Positions 1 to 3,617 of a stretch of 5,033 bases of DNA are shown here, in pieces. The stretch comes from Campylobacteraceae bacterium. Its GTDB lineage: Bacteria; Campylobacterota; Campylobacteria; Campylobacterales; Campylobacteraceae. Below the pieces are notes generated by a model that saw nothing but the letters and a program-made list of their open reading frames with translations, made no database searches and was not told the origin of the DNA. Both the position numbers and the translations under genes were made by a program. The stretch covers positions 1-5,033 of the forward strand of contig JAAYLJ010000156.1 in NCBI GenBank assembly GCA_012521935.1, in the 5' to 3' direction. Every line of letters starts with the position of its first letter. Within the stretch, counting starts at the first letter, position 1.

Positions 1-2
1 CT

Positions 3-344
3 AAAAAAGTACAAGGTATTTTTAAGGAACCAAGAGCACTTTTAGAGCAAAATTACACCATAAATGAGATGAGAGATAGTGATCTTTGTTGTGGATTTGG
101 TGGAGTTACAATTCAGTCTGAAAAGTACCATTTAAGTAAAATTGCTGGCGAAAAAAAGGCTAAGATGATAGATGAAAGCAAAGCTGAAGTGGTAAGTGCG
201 GAGTGTAGTGCTTGCCAGATGCAAATAGCTAACTCCTTGCAAATAGCAAACTCAAAAGTAGAGTTTAAAAATCCTATTGTATTAATTGCTGATATATTAA
301 GAGATGAAAAAACCAAAAATAAGGATGGAGATGGAGTACTATAA
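3..344 (+). CDS. (Fe-S)-binding protein, GlcF/LutA-like, C-terminal part (5' end outside window)
   Basis: This is the last 113 codons of a gene that enters from the left edge; the frame is open from base 3 to the TAA at 342-344. The visible part is a cysteine-rich CCG domain: a CCGFGG motif (from base 87), then 37 residues, then CSAC in the segment SAECSACQMQ. The pattern CC-Xn-CxxC is that of the iron-sulfur subunits of glycolate oxidase (GlcF), lactate oxidase (LutA) and HdrB-like proteins, where such cysteines bind a cluster and pass electrons from a flavin subunit to quinone or another carrier. The exact substrate cannot be read from this fragment; GlcF-like is the best guess. QIANS occurs twice in tandem just after CSAC. 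The end overlaps or abuts the hemJ-like gene, so the two are probably cotranscribed. Confidence 0.85.
   Translation, partial: KKVQGIFKEPRALLEQNYTINEMRDSDLCCGFGGVTIQSEKYHLSKIAGEKKAKMIDESKAEVVSAECSACQMQIANSLQIANSKVEFKNPIVLIADILRDEKTKNKDGDGVL
221..256 (+). repeat. Short in-frame tandem repeat in the Fe-S protein gene
   Basis: Two adjacent 18-bp units (221-238 and 239-256) agree at 14 of their first 15 bases (GCAAATAGC-T/A-AACTC) and encode QIANSL and QIANSK. The unit length keeps the frame, so it adds six residues after the CSAC motif. It looks like a small local duplication and may be fixed in the lineage. Confidence 0.6.
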
Positions 345-828
345 CTGGGTATTAGCCTTTCATGTAATGGCTTTTATGTCGTGGATGGCGATGCTTTTTT
401 ATCTGCCAAGGCTTTTTGTTTATCATGTAGAACATGCCAATAAACCTCAATTTGGCGAAGTGGTAAAAATCCAAGAGTATAAAATATATCACTACATTGG
501 ACATCCTGCCATGTGGGCCACAATAGCTAGTGGCGTTTTAATGATAATTATTAATCCATATTTACTTCAAAGTGGAGCGTGGCTTTATGCAAAGATAGCA
601 GTTTTACTCTTGCTTATTGCCTACTCATATTCGCTTGAATATTATAGAAAAAAACTAGAAAGCGGCAAGTGCATAAAAAATGGTAAATTTTTTAGGGCAT
701 ATAATGAAGTTCCAACATTTCTTTCTATCTTGATAGTTGTATATGTAGTGCTTAAAACCGTCTCTTTAGTTTTTACGCTTTTAACTCTTTTGCTTTTTGC
801 TTTTACTTGGTATATGATAGCTAAATAA
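331..828 (+). CDS. hemJ: HemJ-like protoporphyrinogen IX oxidase (UPF0093/CopD-related membrane protein)
   Basis: The 165-residue product fits HemJ, the membrane haem protein that oxidises protoporphyrinogen IX to protoporphyrin IX late in haem synthesis. Family marks seen are the N-terminal segment with FHVMAFMSWMAMLFYLPRL followed by FVYH (about residues 10-32), GHPAMW with a conserved His (58), AKIAVLL with a conserved Lys (88) and FRAYNEVPT (121-129). Membrane segments lie at about 5-25, 58-77, 84-103, 127-143 and 145-163. The last one is an extra hydrophobic tail after the VVLK at which many HemJ proteins end. I chose the ATG at 331 because AAGG (321-324) sits 6 nt before it and the protein then begins MEYY; ATG codons at 325 and 304 are in frame, the latter giving 174 residues and a 41-nt overlap with the Fe-S gene. 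The overlap implies one operon. Confidence 0.85.
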   Translation: MEYYNWVLAFHVMAFMSWMAMLFYLPRLFVYHVEHANKPQFGEVVKIQEYKIYHYIGHPAMWATIASGVLMIIINPYLLQSGAWLYAKIAVLLLLIAYSYSLEYYRKKLESGKCIKNGKFFRAYNEVPTFLSILIVVYVVLKTVSLVFTLLTLLLFAFTWYMIAK

Positions 829-854
829 TTATCTCGCCTAAGCGGCGAGATAAT
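828..854 (+). terminator. Perfect inverted repeat at the end of hemJ, possible terminator
   Basis: ATTATCTCGCC (828-838) pairs without mismatch with GGCGAGATAAT (844-854) across a 5-base loop, TAAGC. The stem starts at the last base of the hemJ stop codon, where a terminator is expected. No clean T-run follows (GGATTTT only), so it may terminate weakly, protect the 3' end of the transcript, or be something else. The 3' arm also forms the left end of the 23-bp direct repeat shared with the nosZ start. Confidence 0.6.
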
Positions 855-869
855 GGATTTTAAGTGGAC
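847..869 (+). repeat. 23-bp direct repeat, copy A (before the kinase gene)
   Basis: This segment matches 3595-3617 at 22 of 23 bases; the only difference is A857 versus G3605. In copy B the segment spans the end of the nosZ ribosome binding site and the first codons of nosZ. In copy A it spans the ATG at 853, so the first codons read MDFKWT against MGFKWT in NosZ. The similarity stops sharply after GGAC on the right and fades to the left. Confidence 0.75.
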
Positions 870-895
870 TTTATGGTACCACAGCTTTATTAAAC

Positions 896-900
896 AGGTG
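896..900 (+). promoter_or_regulatory. Ribosome binding site deciding the kinase start at 907
   Basis: AGGTG lies 6 nt before the ATG at 907. No comparable site precedes the ATG at 853, whose upstream bases are the arm of the hairpin. This favours 907 as the true start of the kinase. Confidence 0.6.
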
Positions 901-906
901 TTAAAT

Positions 907-2148
907 ATGCTTAGATTAATCCATGCTTTTGGAAGATTAAGTTTTACTGCCAAATACATTACCGCTTTAATGTTAATTGCTATGCTCTCAACCCTTGCTT
1001 TTTTTAACTTAAATCATTTAATAAGCAGTCAATCTAATGATGGAAAACTCATCACTATTAGTGGACAACAGATAATGTTATCCCAAAAAATAGCACTTTA
1101 TGCAATCTATTATCAAACAAAACAGTTAGAGCAAAGCATAAAAGAGATGGAGGATAACCACTCGTTTTTAGTAAATAGTGAAATGTCAGAAAAGTTAAAC
1201 AATGTATATTTTAAAGATCCAGTCAATTTGGACAATAAAGTAAAAACTTTTCTAGCTAATGCAAAAAGATTTCAATTAACTAGAGATGGAAAAAGCTTAA
1301 CTTATGTACTTAAAAATTCTCAAATACTTTTAGAAGAGTTTGGGGAGGCTGGAAAAGCTTATTTAGAAGAGGCAGATGATAGGACATTAAACCTAAAAAG
1401 AGTTGAATCATTCATATATATAATGACACTTTTAACTCTTTTATTAGAAGCTCTTTTTATCTTCATGCCAGCAAATATAAGTATAAATAGAAAAGCTAGA
1501 GAGTTAACAAGGGAAAAAAACTACTCAAATGCGGTTATCGAGTCAAGTACAAATGCCATTATTTCGTTAGATTATGATGGGAAAGTTAGAACATACAATA
1601 AAATGGCTGAGAGGATTTTTGGCTACCAAAGAGATGAGATGAAAAAGGCTAGTGATCTTTTAAAGCTGATACCAACAAGGTACTATAAAGTCCATGACAT
1701 AGGTGTTGAAGCTTTTTTATCAAGACACTTGCCTATAACTTCTGGCGAAGTGTATGAGTTAGAAGCTAGAAATAAAAATGGGAGCTATTTTCCAATTAGA
1801 ATCTCATTTGGAACAAGCGGCGAGGAGAGTTTAGCCATAGTTGCAAACATTCAAGATATAACCATAGAAAGATTAAACGATACACTTATGCACAAACAAG
1901 CAAAATTTGCAGCCCTAGGAGAGATGATAGCTATCATTGCCCATCAATGGAGACAGCCTTTGGCTGAACTTAGTTTTAATAATATGTACCTTAAAAAGAA
2001 AATTGATGCTAAAGATTTAGAAAAAGAGTTAATTGAAAATGAGGGAATTATCCAATTTATGTCCGACACCATAAGCAGTTTTGAATCTTTTTACGCTAAA
2101 ACTCCAAAAGAGTGGTTTTTCCAAAAGATGCTATTTTGCAAGGAGTGA
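907..2148 (+). CDS. Sensor histidine kinase, N-terminal part (frameshifted): PilJ/NarX-like sensor, PAS, HisKA
   Basis: This is the sensor and phosphoacceptor part of a membrane histidine kinase, 413 residues from the ATG at 907. A longer reading from 853 adds 18 residues that derive from the direct repeat and have no good ribosome binding site. Membrane segments at about 17-33 and 169-187 enclose a roughly 135-residue periplasmic domain. That domain contains ISGQQIMLSQKIA (52-63 region), resembling the GRQRMLSQR box of PilJ/NarX-type sensors. A PAS domain covers about 205-320 (NAVIESSTNAIISLD, FGYQRDEM). HisKA follows with ALGEMIAIIAHQWRQPL; His346 is the likely phosphorylated residue. The frame then ends in WFFQKMLFCKE and a TGA, without an ATPase domain, which lies in the -1 frame from 2112. 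The ligand is unknown. The partner is probably the convergent response regulator. As it stands the product would lack kinase activity. Confidence 0.85.
   Translation: MLRLIHAFGRLSFTAKYITALMLIAMLSTLAFFNLNHLISSQSNDGKLITISGQQIMLSQKIALYAIYYQTKQLEQSIKEMEDNHSFLVNSEMSEKLNNVYFKDPVNLDNKVKTFLANAKRFQLTRDGKSLTYVLKNSQILLEEFGEAGKAYLEEADDRTLNLKRVESFIYIMTLLTLLLEALFIFMPANISINRKARELTREKNYSNAVIESSTNAIISLDYDGKVRTYNKMAERIFGYQRDEMKKASDLLKLIPTRYYKVHDIGVEAFLSRHLPITSGEVYELEARNKNGSYFPIRISFGTSGEESLAIVANIQDITIERLNDTLMHKQAKFAALGEMIAIIAHQWRQPLAELSFNNMYLKKKIDAKDLEKELIENEGIIQFMSDTISSFESFYAKTPKEWFFQKMLFCKE
2110..2121 (+). other. Frameshift site within the histidine kinase gene
   Basis: The kinase reading continues from GAG (2110-2112) in the -1 frame as FPKDAILQGVKIVKSL, which is a natural link from HisKA to the ATPase domain. 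The T5 run at 2116-2120 is the simplest place for the lesion: with six T the gene would read KEWFFPKDAILQG in one frame. It may be a real mutation or a homopolymer error in the sequence. The context G-TTT-TTC is a poor match to a -1 slippery heptamer, because the P-site tRNA would have to re-pair on GTT. Confidence 0.8.
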
Positions 2149-2579
2149 AGATAGTAAAATCGCTTTTTAAACTAAGTGGAATTGAACTTGAGCTTAACTT
2201 AAACAGCGCACCAGCGCTTTATGGACAACAAAATGGTTTAGCACAAGTGATACTTTCATTGCTTCAAAACTCAATTAGAATTCATAAATCAAATGAGAGT
2301 TTAAATCCATGGATAAAGATAGATTTAAAATCTAATGATGAAGAGGTTATCATTTCAGTCTTAGATAATGGTGGAGGAGTGAAACAAAAGCCATTAGAGA
2401 GTATCTTCAAGCCTTTTTTAAGTGACAAAAAAAGTCCATCAACTGGACTTGGCCTTTATATGTCAAGGCTTGTCATAGAAGAAAAATTTCATGGAACAGT
2501 AAATGTTGAAAACATAGAAGACGGAGCTTGTTTTACCATCACAATTCCAATTAAGCTATCCGATAACCAAGCCTACTAA
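2112..2579 (+). CDS. Sensor histidine kinase, C-terminal part (frameshifted): HATPase_c domain
   Basis: This frame carries the ATP-binding domain that belongs to the kinase upstream. Counting from the GTG at 2112, the N box is LLQNSIR (Asn53), the G1 box is LDNGGGV (Asp85), the F box is IFKPFL (98-103) and the G2 box is TGLGLYMS (111-118). It ends at a TAA in TITIPIKLSDNQAY. GTG 2112 has no ribosome binding site; the real protein probably starts at 907 and reaches here only if the frame is restored. A GTG at 2145 overlaps the TGA of the upstream frame (GTGA), so weak coupled translation of a free ATPase domain is possible, but the AAGGA before it has no spacer. The last 29 bp overlap the 3' end of the convergent response regulator. 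Confidence 0.85.
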   Translation: MVFPKDAILQGVKIVKSLFKLSGIELELNLNSAPALYGQQNGLAQVILSLLQNSIRIHKSNESLNPWIKIDLKSNDEEVIISVLDNGGGVKQKPLESIFKPFLSDKKSPSTGLGLYMSRLVIEEKFHGTVNVENIEDGACFTITIPIKLSDNQAY

Positions 2580-3243
2580 CAGTTTCAATTAGTTCACAAT
2601 TTAGCTTTTTTCTTAATTTGAAAACTAAATTTTTAAGCGCACTTGGCGGTGCCTCTTCATAGATGTAAAGATGATCTTCAATCTCTTGCTTAGTTAGTAA
2701 ATTTCCACGATATTTTAATAAAAGCTCAATGAGTTCTGCCTCTTTTGGAGTAAGTTTTATGTTTTCTCTACCCACTTCCGTAACAAATAGTTTATTTTGA
2801 AAATCATAGTAGCCATAATTTGCTATTTTTAGGCATTTTGGTTGATTTTCCAAAAGAATTTTTGCGCAAGCTTCTAAAACTTTTGAAAGACTCTCCTCTT
2901 GAACTGGCTTAATGAGATATTCAACTAAAGAGAGTTTTATGGATTCAAGTAAAAAAGCTTGATCAGCATATGCGCTAGTTACTACAATTGGGACATTTTT
3001 ATCAGTTTGTCTAATGGCATGGATTAACTCTAATCCATTCATGGAAGGCATTTTTATATCTGTTATTAAAATATCTGGCCTATATTTATCAAAATACTCC
3101 AAAGCTATAGCTCCATCTCCAGCCTCAATCACTTTTTTAACCCACAATTTTAAAACTTTTTTAAAGTTTTTTCTAAGTCTTGTTTCATCTTCTACCAATA
3201 AAACCGTACTTTTAGATAAAACATTCTCAAGTAAGCTATCCAA
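2551..3243 (-). CDS. OmpR/PhoB-family response regulator
   Basis: This 230-residue transcription regulator has a receiver domain followed by a winged helix. Receiver residues are Glu18 and Asp19 (LLVEDE), the phosphorylation site Asp62 (ILITDIKMP), Ser90 (VVTSAY) and Lys112 (YLIKPV). The DNA-binding domain spans about 150-230, with IKLTPKEAELIELLLKYRG, a segment SALKNLVFKLRKKL that fits the recognition helix, and the wing ending ETVSRLGYRIA. I chose the TTG at 3243 because AAGGAG (3256-3251) lies 7 nt upstream; the further TTG at 3261 would place the binding site inside the gene. It converges on the histidine kinase with a 29-bp overlap and is the likely partner. It is divergent from nosZ, so control of nosZ is possible but not shown. 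Target genes are unknown. Confidence 0.9.
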   Translation of the reverse strand: MDSLLENVLSKSTVLLVEDETRLRKNFKKVLKLWVKKVIEAGDGAIALEYFDKYRPDILITDIKMPSMNGLELIHAIRQTDKNVPIVVTSAYADQAFLLESIKLSLVEYLIKPVQEESLSKVLEACAKILLENQPKCLKIANYGYYDFQNKLFVTEVGRENIKLTPKEAELIELLLKYRGNLLTKQEIEDHLYIYEEAPPSALKNLVFKLRKKLNCELIETVSRLGYRIA

Positions 3244-3250
3244 GGTCTCT

Positions 3251-3256
3251 CTCCTT
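3251..3256 (-). promoter_or_regulatory. Ribosome binding site of the response regulator
   Basis: On the minus strand these bases read AAGGAG, 7 nt before the TTG at 3243. This strong site supports TTG as the start codon and the shorter 230-residue product. Confidence 0.75.
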
Positions 3257-3272
3257 CGCAATATCTATGATT

Positions 3273-3281
3273 ATTATATCA
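3273..3281 (-). promoter_or_regulatory. Extended -10 promoter of the response regulator
   Basis: The minus strand reads TGATATAAT (3281 to 3273), a TG-n-TATAAT extended -10 element. Transcription would start near 3266, leaving a leader of about 23 nt. No TTGACA-like -35 is seen at the right distance; the region there is A/T runs, as is common for promoters in this phylum. Confidence 0.6.
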
Positions 3282-3417
3282 TTTTGAAAGGTTGATTTTT
3301 TATTATTTAAAAATTATTAAAAACAATATTTAATATAAAAAATTATGTTTCGATTTTAGCGACTCAAAAGAAACTTACAATGTAGTAAACTTAAAAACTA
3401 AGAAATGGGCGAAAATT

Positions 3418-3437
3418 AAAAGATGTTTTTATCTTTT
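3418..3437. repeat. 20-bp inverted repeat upstream of the nosZ promoter
   Basis: AAAAGAT (3418-3424) and ATCTTTT (3431-3437) are perfect inverted copies around GTTTTT. The centre lies about 78 bp before the predicted nosZ start site. It could be a regulator site or merely an AT-rich palindrome; as a terminator it lacks GC pairs and a following T-run. Confidence 0.4.
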
Positions 3438-3457
3438 GGTTTCAAAATGAGATGGTG

Positions 3458-3471
3458 TTGATTGCTATCAA
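3458..3471 (+). promoter_or_regulatory. FNR/DNR-type Crp-family binding site for nosZ
   Basis: TTGATTGCTATCAA is a perfect TTGAT-N4-ATCAA palindrome, the consensus of FNR-type regulators of the Crp-Fnr superfamily. Such regulators control denitrification genes in many bacteria, and the Nss proteins of Wolinella succinogenes do so for its nos genes. The centre (3464.5) is 41.5 bp from the start site predicted by the -10 box, the class II activator position. Which regulator binds cannot be told from this window, since none is encoded here. Confidence 0.75.
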
Positions 3472-3493
3472 TGCCAAAAGGCGATAAAAAAGC

Positions 3494-3499
3494 TATATT
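3494..3499 (+). promoter_or_regulatory. -10 box of the nosZ promoter
   Basis: TATATT differs from TATAAT at one base. With standard spacing it sets the transcript start near 3506 and leaves a leader of about 95 nt. Its distance from the FNR-type box supports it over other AT-rich hexamers nearby. Confidence 0.6.
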
Positions 3500-3523
3500 T
3501 TGGTTTAAATTCGCCAATAAATC

Positions 3524-3563
3524 TTAACGGAGGTGAAAGCAATATAGAAAACTTCGGTGAAAG
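3524..3563 (+). other. nosZ leader segment with paired GGTGAAAG motifs and an imperfect Crp/Fnr-like palindrome
   Basis: GGTGAAAG occurs at 3532-3539 and at 3556-3563, 24 bp apart. TTAAC-GGAG-GTGAA (3524-3537) matches the TTAAC-N4-GTTAA palindrome known for NssR of Campylobacter at 9 of 10 bases, but it lies downstream of the predicted start site. GGAGGTG here also looks like a ribosome binding site without a following gene. The role is unknown. Confidence 0.35.
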
Positions 3564-3589
3564 TCGGCGGCTTAAACAGTAAAACTAAA

Positions 3590-3595
3590 AAGGAG
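3590..3595 (+). promoter_or_regulatory. Ribosome binding site of nosZ
   Basis: AAGGAG lies 5 nt before the ATG at 3601, which fixes the start of nosZ and agrees with the signal peptide that begins there. Confidence 0.8.
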
Positions 3596-3617
3596 AGATA
3601 ATGGGTTTTAAGTGGAC
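3595..3617 (+). repeat. 23-bp direct repeat, copy B (start of nosZ)
   Basis: This copy covers the last base of the nosZ ribosome binding site, the start codon and codons 2-5 plus part of codon 6. It matches 847-869 at 22 of 23 bases, with the two ATG codons at the same position. Confidence 0.75.

Larger units (their letters stand above)
3244..3600. other. Divergent intergenic region between response regulator and nosZ
   Basis: These 357 bases hold no convincing gene or tRNA. From the left they contain the regulator's ribosome binding site and extended -10 box, a very AT-rich stretch (about 3297-3350), a 20-bp inverted repeat (3418-3437), the FNR-type box (3458-3471), the nosZ -10 box (3494-3499), and the nosZ leader with two GGTGAAAG copies and the ribosome binding site. 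GC content rises in the leader compared with the AT-rich part. Confidence 0.7.

Noticed and set aside
113..316. Minus-strand open frame of 67 codons
   Set aside because: It lies wholly inside the well-supported Fe-S protein gene and shows no recognisable motif or ribosome binding site.
642..959. Minus-strand open frame of 105 codons
   Set aside because: It runs antisense across the hemJ end, the hairpin and the kinase start; no family resemblance and no start signals.
2116..2122. Programmed -1 ribosomal frameshifting at the T5 run
   Set aside because: G-TTT-TTC is a poor slippery heptamer, and I see no obvious strong downstream stem; a simple indel explains the data better.
3014..3295. Plus-strand open frame of 93 codons
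   Set aside because: It is antisense to the conserved receiver domain of the response regulator and has low-complexity composition.
3418..3437. Intrinsic terminator
   Set aside because: The 7-bp stem has a single GC pair and no T-run after it on the plus strand, and no gene ends just before it.
3530..3580. Cobalamin or FMN riboswitch in the nosZ leader
   Set aside because: Only the short GGTGAAA-type motif matches. The B12 box and the GGGAA and CCCGC elements, or the full six-stem FMN core, are not present.
3262..3600. tRNA, CRISPR array or insertion sequence in the intergenic region
   Set aside because: No cloverleaf, no regularly spaced repeats and no transposase fragment or terminal inverted repeats could be seen.
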